A stretch of 64,000 bases of DNA from Candidatus Dechloromonas phosphorivorans. Lineage in GTDB: Bacteria; Pseudomonadota; Gammaproteobacteria; Burkholderiales; Rhodocyclaceae. Numbering within the stretch: position 1 is the first letter of the stretch; every line of letters begins with the position of its first letter. The position numbers and the translations under genes are program-made. This document shows positions 43,612-52,303 of this stretch, piece after piece. The stretch lies in contig JADKBR010000005.1 in NCBI GenBank assembly GCA_016714975.1, forward strand, positions 248,001-312,000, in the 5' to 3' direction. Under the pieces are notes generated by a model. That model did no database searches and was not told the DNA's origin. It saw nothing but the letters and a program-made list of their open reading frames with translations.

Positions 43612-44520
43612 TCAGACTTGCTTCCGTCGCCACGCTTCGAGAGCTGCCAGGGAATCTTCGAGTGAAGCGAGCAATTCTACCCCCGGAATTTCGGGCAGGC
43701 GCCTGACGCCGCCGCCGCCGGCCCACAGTGCCGCTTCGGCTGGCAGTACCATGCGTAACTGCTGCAGCAGTCCGGGAATCTGGCGTTGCGGGAAGGCGAC
43801 CGAAAACGACAGGGCGACGATGTCGGCGCGGTGAGCGCTGGTGGCGCGGGCGATTTCCAGCAGCGGCATCTGCGTGCCGAGCGGGATGCACTCGGCGCCT
43901 TCCAGTGCGAAGAGGGCTTCGGCCATCAGCAGGCCAAGGACGTGCGGTTCGTCCGGCACGCTGGTGAGGATGATGCGCGGGCTGCGCTTGCCGCCGGGCA
44001 GGCTGGCGATCGCCTGGCGCAGGACGCGCTTGGTCAATTCGGTGAACAGATGTTCCTCGAAGACCTCTACGCTGCCTTCCTCCCAGGCTGCGCCGACCTG
44101 GCGGGTGAGCGGGGCGACAGTATCCTGGACAAACCGCCCCAGCCCCTGGCGGGCCAACCGCTGCTGCATCGCCTGCTGGTAAGCCGCGCCGTCATGCTGC
44201 TTGATCAGCGACATCAGCTCTCCGAGTTCGGTGGCTGCGTCGGTTCCGGAGACCGCCCCCGGCGCCACTGGACGCCGCGGGGCCAGCGCGTTCAGTTCCT
44301 CGGTGGGCGTGGCAAGCAGTTTTCCGGGCCGGTGTCCGGCATCCATCAGGCGCTTGACCAGCCGCAGGCGTTCGACCTGCTCGGCCGGGTAAATGCGTTC
44401 GCCGTGATCGTCGCGAGCGGGGGCGGGAAAGCCGTAGCGGCGCTCCCAGACGCGCAACACGTCCTTGGAAAGACCTGTGTCGCGTTCGACGGCAGCGATG
44501 TTAAAGCCCGGAGTATTCAT
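43612..44520 (-). CDS. litR: MerR-family regulator with CarH/LitR-type B12 light-sensing domain
   Basis: 302 residues. An N-terminal MerR winged helix (NIAAVERDTGLSKDVLRVWE, RRYGFPAP) is followed by a helical bundle with LTRQVGAAWEEGSVEVFEEH, which satisfies the W-x9-EH motif of CarH/LitR adenosylcobalamin photoreceptors. A Rossmann-like B12 domain then has VPDEPHVLGLLMAEALF, providing the lower-ligand histidine in E-x-H-x-x-G context. In the dark with AdoCbl such proteins repress; light breaks the Co-C bond and releases DNA. It is divergent from the gpx-folE2 lipid operon, whose promoter carries repeated GTTxGACA motifs. Start ATG 44520; a longer start is possible at 44535. Confidence 0.85.
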   Translation of the reverse strand: MNTPGFNIAAVERDTGLSKDVLRVWERRYGFPAPARDDHGERIYPAEQVERLRLVKRLMDAGHRPGKLLATPTEELNALAPRRPVAPGAVSGTDAATELGELMSLIKQHDGAAYQQAMQQRLARQGLGRFVQDTVAPLTRQVGAAWEEGSVEVFEEHLFTELTKRVLRQAIASLPGGKRSPRIILTSVPDEPHVLGLLMAEALFALEGAECIPLGTQMPLLEIARATSAHRADIVALSFSVAFPQRQIPGLLQQLRMVLPAEAALWAGGGGVRRLPEIPGVELLASLEDSLAALEAWRRKQV

Positions 44521-44522
44521 AA

Positions 44523-44628
44523 TTGTCCTGAACAAAAGTTAGACAAAACGTTGACATTTCAGATTTTCACTTCTATAATATCGACAAAGTTGGATATTGT
44601 CCACGACAAAATTACGAAAGGTTGGACA
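44523..44628. promoter_or_regulatory. Repeated GTT(A/G)GACA/TTGTCC motifs, candidate operator array
   Basis: GTTAGACA (44538-44545), GTTGACA (44550-44556), GTTGGATA (44589-44596) and GTTGGACA (44621-44628) lie in one direction; TTGTCC occurs in the other at 44523-44528 and 44598-44602 (as TGTCC). GACAA-N9-TTGTC (44583-44601) forms an inverted repeat across the start-point region. The array covers the whole divergent promoter, consistent with control by the adjacent MerR/B12 regulator. The assignment is inference. Confidence 0.5.
44551..44579 (+). promoter_or_regulatory. Consensus sigma70 promoter of the light/lipid cluster
   Basis: TTGACA (44551-44556), exactly 17 bases, TATAAT (44574-44579). 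Both hexamers match consensus, which suggests strong basal activity held down by a repressor. Start point near 44586. Confidence 0.8.
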
Positions 44629-45185
44629 TGATCAAAGAACTGAAACATTCCATGCTGGTCGCCGGCCTGCTGACGCTGGGTGTCGTGCCGGTGGCGTCCG
44701 CTGCGGAATGCCCGCCCTTGCTCAACCACACCTTCCCCGGATTGCAGGATGGCAAGCCCCGGTCGCTTTGCCAATATCAGGGAAGAGTCATCCTGGTGGT
44801 CAATACCGCGAGTTTCTGCGGATTCACTTCTCAGTACGAGGGACTGGAAAAACTCTATGCCCGCCTCAAGGACAAGGGGCTGGTCGTACTCGGCTTCCCT
44901 TCCAACGACTTTGGCGAGCAGGAACCCGGCAGCGACAAGGAAATTGCCGATTTCTGCCGCCTGACGTACGGGGTGGAATTCCCGATGGTGGCCAAGACGA
45001 CAGTCAAGGGCGGGGATGCCAACCCCTTCTACGTGAAGCTGGCCGAGCTTACCGGCAGCAAGCCGAAGTGGAATTTCCACAAGTACCTGATCAATCGCGA
45101 TGCCTCGCAGGTCGTCGCCTACTCCAGCTTCACCAAGCCGGATGACAAGGATCTGCTGACAAAGATCGACGAATTCCTCAAATAG
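44628..45185 (+). CDS. Exported glutathione peroxidase-like protein
   Basis: 185 residues with a signal peptide (hydrophobic MLVAGLLTLGVVPVASA). The peroxidase motif is NTASFCGFTSQYEGLEKLY (redox Cys), followed by VVLGFPSNDFGEQEPGSDKE and WNFHKYLINRD. It probably reduces lipid or organic peroxides in the periplasm using a thiol donor. It is the first gene of the cluster controlled by the divergent B12-type regulator. ATG at 44628 follows GAAAGG and overlaps one of the operator-like repeats. Confidence 0.9.
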   Translation: MIKELKHSMLVAGLLTLGVVPVASAAECPPLLNHTFPGLQDGKPRSLCQYQGRVILVVNTASFCGFTSQYEGLEKLYARLKDKGLVVLGFPSNDFGEQEPGSDKEIADFCRLTYGVEFPMVAKTTVKGGDANPFYVKLAELTGSKPKWNFHKYLINRDASQVVAYSSFTKPDDKDLLTKIDEFLK

Positions 45186-45217
45186 AACGACTGCCCCAAA
45201 TCCAAGGAGTCACTGCC

Positions 45218-46018
45218 ATGAATGCACCCGATCGTTTTTTCCTGCCTGACGTCCAGTCGGCCGCCGACACCCGCCGTCTGGCCATCCAGAACGTCGGCGT
45301 CAAGGGACTGCGCTACCCGCTGCAACTGGAAACCGCCAGTGGCGAGATAATGAATACCGTCGCCAATCTGACCATGACAGTTGGCCTGCCGCCCGAGGTC
45401 AAGGGCACCCACATGTCGCGCTTCATCGAGCTTCTCGAAGTTCGGCGCGGCGCGCTGACGCAGGATGGCCTGTTCGCAATGCTCGGGGAAATGCTGCTGC
45501 GCCTGGACGCTGCGAGCGGCCGCATCGAACTCACCTTTCCCTACTTCATTCGCAAGACGGCACCGGTGTCGGGTGTCGAAAGCCTGCTCGACTACGACGC
45601 GACTTTGATCATCGACAGTCCGGAAGGGCAACATTCCGCGCTGACTCTGCGCGTGACGGCGGCGGTGACCAGCCTCTGCCCCTGCTCGAAGAAGATATCC
45701 GACTACGGCGCCCACAATCAGCGCTCGCACATCACGGTGGAAGCGAAACTGCGCTCGTCGATGGCGATCGAGGAACTCGTCCGTCTGGCCGAGGAAGAGG
45801 CATCTTGTGAAGTCTTCGGCCTGCTCAAGCGCCCCGACGAAAAGTGGGTGACCGAACGCGCCTACGACAACCCGAAGTTCGTCGAGGATCTGGTGCGCGA
45901 CATCGCGCTGCGCCTGATGAGCGAGCCGCGCATCGCCCAATGGAAGGTCGCCTCGGAGAACTTCGAGTCGATCCACAACCACTCTGCCTACGCCGAGATC
46001 TTCGGCACCAACGAATAA
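45218..46018 (+). CDS. folE2: GTP cyclohydrolase FolE2
   Basis: 266 residues, type IB GTP cyclohydrolase. The conserved block TSLCPCSKKISDYGAHNQRS carries the metal/catalytic cysteine. Both FolE and FolE2 open GTP to dihydroneopterin triphosphate for folate or deazaflavin-type pathways; FolE2 works without zinc. A folE gene inside LitR-type clusters is known and may feed the pterin antenna of a photolyase/cryptochrome, although none is encoded here. AAGGAG lies ten bases before the ATG. Confidence 0.95.
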   Translation: MNAPDRFFLPDVQSAADTRRLAIQNVGVKGLRYPLQLETASGEIMNTVANLTMTVGLPPEVKGTHMSRFIELLEVRRGALTQDGLFAMLGEMLLRLDAASGRIELTFPYFIRKTAPVSGVESLLDYDATLIIDSPEGQHSALTLRVTAAVTSLCPCSKKISDYGAHNQRSHITVEAKLRSSMAIEELVRLAEEEASCEVFGLLKRPDEKWVTERAYDNPKFVEDLVRDIALRLMSEPRIAQWKVASENFESIHNHSAYAEIFGTNE

Positions 46019-46027
46019 GAGGCCACC

Positions 46028-47338
46028 ATGAAAGACAAGCAGCGCATCGCCGTCGTCGGCGCCGGCATTTCGGGTCTCGCCACCGCCTGGTTGCTCGGCC
46101 GCCGGCACGAGGTGACACTGTTCGAGGCTGGCAGTTATCTCGGAGGTCACACCAACACCGTCGACGTCACGCTCGAAGGGAAGACCCACCCGGTCGACAC
46201 CGGCTTCCTCGTCTTCAACGAGAAGACCTATCCGAACCTGATCGCGCTGTTCGCCCTGCTCGGCGTCGACAGCGTCGAGACCGAAATGTCATTCGCGGTC
46301 AGCCTGGAGAACCCCGACATCGAATGGTCGGGCAGCAATCTGGCTACCGTCTTTGGACAGAAGCGCAACTTGGTGCGCCCGCAGTTCTGGACCATGCTTT
46401 CCGACATCCTGCGTTTCAACCGCGAAAGTGTCGCTTGGCTGCTCTCGCACCCCGACAACCAGTGCAGCCTTCGTGATTTCCTGAGCGCCGGCCGCTATTC
46501 CGCGGCGTTTTCCGAGTGGTATCTGCTGCCGATGGCCGCCGCCATCTGGTCCTGCCCGACCGGGCAGATGCTCGATACGCCGCTCGCCACCTTTGTCCGC
46601 TTCTGCCAGAACCACGGTCTCCTGCAGGTTTTCGACCGCCCGCTGTGGCGCACCGTCAAGGGCGGCGGCCGCGAGTACGTGCGCAAGATCGCCGACCAGC
46701 TCGACGACATCCGCCTCGCCTGTCCGGTGGGAGCCGTCGCCCGCGAGGACGCCGGACTGCGCGTGACCCACGCCGGCGGCAGCGAGCATTTCGACCAGGT
46801 GGTGATGGCCTGCCATAGCGACCAGGCGCTCGCCATTCTCGGCGTCACGGCCAGCGACGCCCAGCGCGAAGTGCTGGCGGCGATCCGCTATCAACCCAAC
46901 CGCGCTGTTCTGCACACCGACCGCGCCCTGCTGCCGCGTGACGAAAAACTGTGGTCGGCATGGAACTACGCTGCCGGCAGCGGCATGCCAGGCACGCAAC
47001 CGGTCGCCGTTTCCTATCTGATCAACCGTCTGCAGCCGCTGCCTTTTGCGACGCCGGTCGTCGTTACCCTCAATCCGGCGCGCGAGCCCGATCCGTCCAG
47101 GGTCATCGCCGAATTCGACTACGCCCACCCGATCTTCGACGGCCCGGCCATCGCCGCCCAGCAACAGCTTGCCGAGGTGCAGGGTGAGGGCGGTATCTGG
47201 CTGGCCGGCGCCTGGGGCAGCTACGGGTTCCACGAAGATGGCCTCAAGTCCGCCCTGCGCGTCGCCAACGCCATGGGCATCCACGCCCCGTGGCAGGGTG
47301 AGGTCGCGCCCGCTGACCGCGAACTGGCGAGCGCCTGA
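46028..47338 (+). CDS. FAD-dependent amine-oxidase-like protein (NAD(P)-binding)
   Basis: 436 residues. The dinucleotide-binding motif VVGAGISGLATAWLLGRRHE (about 9-28) is at the N-terminus, followed by GGHTNTVDV and DTGFLVFNEKTYPNL, typical of the COG2907 flavoprotein group. The C-terminus repeats the FAD contact (IWLAGAWGSYGFHEDGLKSA). In other bacteria this group sits with DUF1365 and a CFA synthase and is implicated in modifying membrane lipids, for example desaturation steps in furan fatty acid formation. The exact reaction here is inferred. GAGGCC precedes the start. Confidence 0.88.
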   Translation: MKDKQRIAVVGAGISGLATAWLLGRRHEVTLFEAGSYLGGHTNTVDVTLEGKTHPVDTGFLVFNEKTYPNLIALFALLGVDSVETEMSFAVSLENPDIEWSGSNLATVFGQKRNLVRPQFWTMLSDILRFNRESVAWLLSHPDNQCSLRDFLSAGRYSAAFSEWYLLPMAAAIWSCPTGQMLDTPLATFVRFCQNHGLLQVFDRPLWRTVKGGGREYVRKIADQLDDIRLACPVGAVAREDAGLRVTHAGGSEHFDQVVMACHSDQALAILGVTASDAQREVLAAIRYQPNRAVLHTDRALLPRDEKLWSAWNYAAGSGMPGTQPVAVSYLINRLQPLPFATPVVVTLNPAREPDPSRVIAEFDYAHPIFDGPAIAAQQQLAEVQGEGGIWLAGAWGSYGFHEDGLKSALRVANAMGIHAPWQGEVAPADRELASA

Positions 47339-47345
47339 GATCGTG

Positions 47346-48119
47346 ATGGCTGCCCGTCCCCGCCTTCTGATCGGCCAGGTCGTGCACCGGCGCTTGCGCC
47401 CGGTGGCCCATTCCTTTACCTACCCGGTCTTTTTCGTCCAGTTGCCGGTGGCCGATCTGGCGGCCGGAAATGGCCCTTTCTTCTCGGTCGACCGCAACAA
47501 CCTGCTCAGTTTTCACCAGAAGGACCACGGGCCGCGCGACGGCTCGCCGCTGTTGCCCTGGATCCAGTCGCTGCTGCGCGGCCACGGCTTGCCCGATGAC
47601 GGCGAGGTCATCCTGCAGTGCTTCCCGCGGGTGTTCGGCTTCGTCTTCAACCCGGTCAGTTTCTGGTTCTGCCGCAACCGCGACGGCCAGTTGATCGCAG
47701 TTTTAGCCGAGGTCAGCAATACCTTCGGCGGTCGCCACACTTATCTGCTGCACAACCCCGATGGCGCACCGCTGCGCGAGGGGCAGACGATCACGGCGGA
47801 CAAGGCCTTCCACGTTTCGCCGTTCTGCGAGGTCGAGGGCGGCTACCGCTTCCGATTCTTTGTCGAGCGCAAGTGTCCGGTCGTCCGTATCGACTACGAC
47901 GACGCCGAGGGCGAACTGCTGCTGACCTCGGTTTCGGGCAAATCCACGGCCTGGTCCACCCGCGCCCTGCTCGGCGCCTTCCTGCGCATGCCGCTGCTGA
48001 CCGCCGGCATTGTCTTCCGCATCCACTGGCAGGCGTTCAAGCTCTGGATCAAGGGCGTGCCTTTTGTCGGTGCCCACCCGTCCCATGAACAGCAACCCCT
48101 TCAGGAATCACCAAAATGA
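47346..48119 (+). CDS. DUF1365 family protein
   Basis: 257 residues with the DUF1365 signatures HRRLRPVAHSFTYPVFFVQL, FGFVFNPVSFWFC and AEVSNTFGGRHTYLLH. It lacks a signal peptide and has at most one weak hydrophobic segment near the C-terminus (LLTAGIVFRIHWQAFKLW). Function unknown; it is almost always next to the COG2907 flavoprotein and a CFA synthase, which suggests a shared lipid pathway. ATG 47346 is chosen over a GTG one codon earlier. It ends in an ATGA overlap with the CFA gene. Confidence 0.88.
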   Translation: MAARPRLLIGQVVHRRLRPVAHSFTYPVFFVQLPVADLAAGNGPFFSVDRNNLLSFHQKDHGPRDGSPLLPWIQSLLRGHGLPDDGEVILQCFPRVFGFVFNPVSFWFCRNRDGQLIAVLAEVSNTFGGRHTYLLHNPDGAPLREGQTITADKAFHVSPFCEVEGGYRFRFFVERKCPVVRIDYDDAEGELLLTSVSGKSTAWSTRALLGAFLRMPLLTAGIVFRIHWQAFKLWIKGVPFVGAHPSHEQQPLQESPK

Positions 48120-49300
48120 ACAACACGATGATTCTGCGCGGCGGCGACAGTCCGGCTCGCGATACGCGCCTGGTTCTCACGCTCCTCGAACGGATCACCG
48201 GCGGCATGCTCGAAGTTCGCCTGCCCGACGGATCGAGCCGCCTGTTCGGGTCGGGCGAGCACGGCGTCACCCTGCAGGTGCATGATGAAGCGATGTTCGG
48301 CCAGGTGCTGGCTCGCGGCGATATCGGGCTGTCCGAAGCCTATCTCGACGGCCACTGGGATTCGCCCGACGTCACCGGATTGCTGACGCTGCTGACCCGG
48401 AACCGGCAGGTGTTGAAGAAGGCGGTTTACGGTTCGTGGCGCAACCTGCTCGCAGCGCGCGTGCGCCACTGGCTCAATCGCAACAGCCGGAGCGGCAGCA
48501 AACGCAACATCATGGCTCACTACGATCTCGGCAACGACTTCTACCGGCTGTGGCTCGACCCGGGCATGAGCTATTCGAGTGCACTCTACCGCGCCGTCGA
48601 TGGCGGTGATCTGGAAACCGCACAGCATGCCAAGTACCGCCGCATCCTGCGCCGCCTGCAGGCCGATCCCGGACAAAGCGTTCTGGAAATCGGCTGCGGC
48701 TGGGGCGGCTTCGCCGAGATCGCGGTCGGGGATGGTCTGCAGGTCACCGGCCTGACCCTGTCGCCGGCGCAGCTCGAATGGGCGCAGAAGCGGGTGCCCG
48801 AGGCTGATCTTAGGCTACAGGATTACCGCGACATCGGCGAACAGTTCGACCACATCGTCTCGATCGAAATGTTCGAGGCGGTCGGCGAGCGCTGGTGGCC
48901 AAACTACTTCCAGACGATTGCCCGGGCGCTCAAGCCCGGTGGCCGGGCGGTGGTTCAGAGCATCACCATCCGCGACGACCTGTTCGCCGACTACCGCAAG
49001 GGCACCGATTTCATCCAGCAATACGTCTTCCCCGGCGGCATGCTGCCGTCGCGCCCGGCCTTCCGTGCCGCGGCGGCCCGGCAGGGGTTGGCGGTGCGCA
49101 GCGAATACGCGTTCGGGGCTGATTACGCGCGGACGCTGGGCGAATGGCGTCATGCCTTCGAGGCCAACTGGCCGCAGATCGCCGCGCTCGGTTTCGACGA
49201 GCACTTCCGCCGCCTCTGGCGTCTCTATCTCTGCTACTGCGAGGCAGGTTTCCTCGCCGGGAACATCGATGTCGTCCATTTCGAAATCAGTCATCACTAG
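48116..49300 (+). CDS. cfa: Cyclopropane-fatty-acyl-phospholipid synthase family methyltransferase
   Basis: 394 residues. SAM motif VLEIGCGWGGFAEIAV (about 185-200), SAHYDLGNDFY-like substrate segment (NIMAHYDLGNDFYRLWLDPG) and the downstream FIQQYVFPGGMLPS. It transfers a methylene or methyl group to unsaturated phospholipid acyl chains. In clusters of this type the enzyme may make methyl-branched precursors rather than cyclopropanes. Translation is coupled to DUF1365 (ATGA). Confidence 0.92.
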   Translation: MNNTMILRGGDSPARDTRLVLTLLERITGGMLEVRLPDGSSRLFGSGEHGVTLQVHDEAMFGQVLARGDIGLSEAYLDGHWDSPDVTGLLTLLTRNRQVLKKAVYGSWRNLLAARVRHWLNRNSRSGSKRNIMAHYDLGNDFYRLWLDPGMSYSSALYRAVDGGDLETAQHAKYRRILRRLQADPGQSVLEIGCGWGGFAEIAVGDGLQVTGLTLSPAQLEWAQKRVPEADLRLQDYRDIGEQFDHIVSIEMFEAVGERWWPNYFQTIARALKPGGRAVVQSITIRDDLFADYRKGTDFIQQYVFPGGMLPSRPAFRAAAARQGLAVRSEYAFGADYARTLGEWRHAFEANWPQIAALGFDEHFRRLWRLYLCYCEAGFLAGNIDVVHFEISHH

Positions 49301-49805
49301 GCGCCGCCTGTTGCTCAGCCTCGCCGCGTGGCCGCTGGCGAGTCTCGCGGCGACCGGGCCGGAGACGCTGACCGCCGGTTTCCGGCGCTGGGGCAGCGGA
49401 GAGTTCCGCCGCTTCGGCTTCCTGGTTTACGAGGCAACGCTGTGGGCCGGCGGCGACGATCCGCTGCGCCCGCCGCTGGCGCTCAAGCTGACCTACAAGC
49501 GGAACATCAGCGGTCGCGACATCGCCGACGCCAGCGTCAAGGAGATCCGCAACCTCGGCGTTGGCGACGAGGCACGGCTCAAGGGGTGGGGCGAACAGAT
49601 GGCCAGTATTTTTCCCGATGTCCGTCCCGGCGACCACATCCTTGGCGTCCAGCTTCCGGACGAGGCGCGTTTCTTCTTCAACGACCGCAGCATCGGGACA
49701 ATCGACGATCCGGCCTTCGCCCGGGCCTTCTTCGCCATCTGGCTCGACGCCAAGACCAGCGCGCCCGATCTGCGCGCTGCGCTGCTCAAGCGCCAGGCCT
49801 CCTGA
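49269..49805 (+). CDS. Chalcone isomerase-like exported protein
   Basis: 178 residues with a signal peptide containing twin arginine-like RRRLLLSLAAWPLASLA. The mature domain (GFRRWGSGEFRRFGFLVYEA, LKLTYKRNISGRDIADASVK, FNDRSIGTIDDPAFARAFF) fits the bacterial chalcone-isomerase-like fold, which binds fatty acids in plant relatives. Its ATG lies 32 bases inside the end of cfa. A fatty-acid-binding role in the periplasm would suit the cluster but is inference. Confidence 0.85.
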   Translation: MSSISKSVITRRRLLLSLAAWPLASLAATGPETLTAGFRRWGSGEFRRFGFLVYEATLWAGGDDPLRPPLALKLTYKRNISGRDIADASVKEIRNLGVGDEARLKGWGEQMASIFPDVRPGDHILGVQLPDEARFFFNDRSIGTIDDPAFARAFFAIWLDAKTSAPDLRAALLKRQAS

Positions 49806-49806
49806 G

Positions 49807-51027
49807 GTGACGACCGCCGTCCGCACCTTCTCATACGGATTGCTCGGTCTGCCGCTGGCCTTCGCGGCGCTGCCCATCTATGTTCATGTGCCACGCTTCT
49901 ATGCCGAAGTGGCCGGCATGGAACTCGCGCTGCTCGGCGCCATCCTGCTCGGCACGCGGTTGCTCGATGCCGGCATCGACCCGTGGCTGGGCTGGCTCGC
50001 CGATCGCGTGCCGCGCCCGACCATGGTCGCGCTGGCCCTGGTGCCCTTCGCCGCCGGCTTCGTCGCCCTGCTCAACCCGCCGGTCGACCATGCGGCGCTA
50101 TGGCTGGCCGGCTCGCTGGTGCTGACCTACCTCGGCTTCTCGGCCGCCTCGGTCGCCTACCAGGCCTGGGGCGCCGATGTCGGCAGCACTTCCGCCCAGC
50201 GCACCCGGTTGACCGCGGCACGCGAGGGCTTCGGACTGGTCGGTGTCGTCCTCGCCGCCGCCCTGCCGGCTTTGCTGGCCAGCGATCTCAGTGAAGGCAT
50301 CAGGCGCCTCTCGTGGGTCTTGCCGCCGCTGCTGCTGATCGCGGCCGCCACGACGTTCAGCCGGGTCGGCGCCGGGCTGCGGGTGCAGGCGCCGAGTCAA
50401 CCCCTGCTGCCCAGCCTGCGTCTGGTCATGAGCGACGGGGCCTTCCGCCGCCTGCTCGGCGTCTTCGTCGCCAACGGCATCGCCGCTGCTTTGCCGGCGA
50501 CGCTGTTCCTCTTCTTCGTCGCCGACGTGCTGCAACTGGAAAGGGCGAGCGGCCCGCTGCTCGCGCTGTACTTTGTCTCCGGCGCCGCGTCGCTGCCGCT
50601 CTGGGTCACCTTGTCGGCGCGTTTCGGCCGTGTTCATGCCTGGCTGGGGGCGATGGGCGTGTCGATCATCGCCTTCGCCGGCGCCAGCCTTCTCGGCAGC
50701 GGCGACGTCTGGCCTTTCGCCGCCATCTGTGTCGCTTCCGGGCTGGCGCTCGGCGCTGATCTTGCCTTGCCCGCCGCCATCGCCGCCGATCTCGGCGAGC
50801 GCCAGGGTCAGGCCGGCGCCTGTTTCGGCGTCTGGAACTTCGTTGCCAAGCTCAACCTGGCGCTGGCCGCCGGGCTGGCGCTCCCGCTTCTCGCCTTGCT
50901 CGGCTACGTGCCGGGCGGTGACGACGGACTGGCTTCCCTCACGTTCGCCTACGCCCTGTTACCGCTTGCTTTCAAGGCGCTGGCCGGACTGCTGCTCTGG
51001 CGCTGGCGCCATTCCCTGGAGATCTGA
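49807..51027 (+). CDS. MFS transporter of the light/lipid cluster
   Basis: 406 residues, about 12 helices, GPH-like/MelB-type features: LLGTRLLDAGIDPWLGWLADRV in the first half is the cation-symporter-like loop. It starts at a GTG one base after the previous stop with little spacing (TGAGGTG). The substrate is unknown. Related permeases accompany the DUF1365/CFA gene set in other proteobacteria. Confidence 0.86.
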   Translation: MTTAVRTFSYGLLGLPLAFAALPIYVHVPRFYAEVAGMELALLGAILLGTRLLDAGIDPWLGWLADRVPRPTMVALALVPFAAGFVALLNPPVDHAALWLAGSLVLTYLGFSAASVAYQAWGADVGSTSAQRTRLTAAREGFGLVGVVLAAALPALLASDLSEGIRRLSWVLPPLLLIAAATTFSRVGAGLRVQAPSQPLLPSLRLVMSDGAFRRLLGVFVANGIAAALPATLFLFFVADVLQLERASGPLLALYFVSGAASLPLWVTLSARFGRVHAWLGAMGVSIIAFAGASLLGSGDVWPFAAICVASGLALGADLALPAAIAADLGERQGQAGACFGVWNFVAKLNLALAAGLALPLLALLGYVPGGDDGLASLTFAYALLPLAFKALAGLLLWRWRHSLEI

Positions 51028-51028
51028 C

Positions 51029-51550
51029 ATGAAATTCCTGCTCGCCGCTGTTTTTACCCTTGGCCTGAGCGCCTGCGCCTCGAAGGGAGTCGAACAGTAC
51101 CGTGCCGAACAGCCGGCCCTCGACCTCAAGACCTACCTGAACGGCACCCTCGACGCCTGGGGCATGTTCCAGGGACGCTCCGGCGAAGTGCAGAAGCGCT
51201 TCCATGTCGTCATCGACGCCAAGTGGACCGGCGATACTGGCGTCCTCGACGAGCATTTTAAATGGTCGGACGGCACCACCTCGCGCCGGGTGTGGACCTT
51301 GACGAAGCAGGCGGACGGGACGTTCCGCGGCAAGGCCGACGACGTCGTCGGCGAGGCGATCGGCGAGGTTGCCGGCAATGCGCTGCGCTGGCGCTACGTG
51401 CTGGCGCTGCCGGTCGACGACAAGGTCTACAACGTCGATTTCGACGACTGGATGTTCCTGATGGATGACAAGGTGATGCTGAACCGCTCCTACATGAGCA
51501 AGTGGGGCTTCAATCTCGGCGAAGTCACCCTGACCTTCGTCAAGCGATGA
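51029..51550 (+). CDS. DUF3833 family lipoprotein
   Basis: 173 residues with a lipobox, FTLGLSAC (Cys16), so probably anchored in a membrane on the periplasmic side. The mature part has LKTYLNGTLDAWGMFQGRSG, VIDAKWTGDTGVLDEHFKWS and VDFDDWMFLMDDKVMLNRSY, characteristic of DUF3833. It may be a lipocalin-like beta-barrel; function unknown. It begins one base after the MFS stop and ends with an ATGA overlap into the SDR gene. Confidence 0.9.
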   Translation: MKFLLAAVFTLGLSACASKGVEQYRAEQPALDLKTYLNGTLDAWGMFQGRSGEVQKRFHVVIDAKWTGDTGVLDEHFKWSDGTTSRRVWTLTKQADGTFRGKADDVVGEAIGEVAGNALRWRYVLALPVDDKVYNVDFDDWMFLMDDKVMLNRSYMSKWGFNLGEVTLTFVKR

Positions 51551-52302
51551 ACCCGAAAATCGTCGACTGGTCCGGCAAGCGCGTCTGGCTGGTCGGCGCG
51601 TCCAGCGGGATCGGCGCTGCGCTGGCCGGCGAACTGGCGCGGCGCGGCGCGCGCGTCGCGCTTTCCGCGCGCAGCGTCGACAAGCTGCGTGCGCTGGGCA
51701 TCGAGGGGGCTATGCTGCTGCCTTGCGATGCCACCGACACGGCCAGCCTCGCGGGCGCGCGCAAGAGCCTGTTCGCGGCCTGGCGCGGCGTCGATCTGGT
51801 GATCTATCTGGCCGGCGATTACGTGCCGATGCGCGCCGGGGACTTCGACCTGGCGGTCGCCGAGAAGGTCGTCACCGTCAATTTCAACGGCGCCATGCGC
51901 CTCGCCGCGACGGTACTGCCCGACCTGCAGGCCGGTGGAGGCATCGTCTTCGTCGCCAGTGTCGCCGGCTACCGCGGCCTGCCCAAGGCACTCGCCTACG
52001 GGCCGGGCAAGGCGGCGCTGATCCACTTCGCGGAATGTCTGCATCTCGATCTCGCACCGCAGGGGGTCGGCGTCTGGGTCGTCAACCCCGGCTTCGTTGC
52101 GACACCGCTCACAGCGAAGAATGATTTCGCCATGCCCGCCCTGCTGACCCCCGAGCAGGCGGCGCTTGCCACGGTCGACGGCCTGAAAACGGGCAAATTC
52201 GAGATCCACTATCCGAAGCGTTTCACCCGCGTCATGAAGTTGCTCGCGCTACTGCCCTACGGCCTGTATTTTCCCCTTGTCCGCCGCCTGACCGGAAATT
52301 GA
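51547..52302 (+). CDS. Short-chain dehydrogenase/reductase
   Basis: 251 residues, classical SDR: cofactor motif VWLVGASSGIGAALAGELAR (about 13-32), arginine after strand 2 (SARSVDK) favouring NADP, catalytic Ser in FVASVAGYRGLP and Tyr-x3-Lys in AYGPGKAALIHF. It probably oxidises or reduces a lipid-derived alcohol/ketone in the cluster pathway. Start ATG 51547 overlaps the DUF3833 stop. Confidence 0.9.
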   Translation: MNPKIVDWSGKRVWLVGASSGIGAALAGELARRGARVALSARSVDKLRALGIEGAMLLPCDATDTASLAGARKSLFAAWRGVDLVIYLAGDYVPMRAGDFDLAVAEKVVTVNFNGAMRLAATVLPDLQAGGGIVFVASVAGYRGLPKALAYGPGKAALIHFAECLHLDLAPQGVGVWVVNPGFVATPLTAKNDFAMPALLTPEQAALATVDGLKTGKFEIHYPKRFTRVMKLLALLPYGLYFPLVRRLTGN

Positions 52303-52303
52303 G

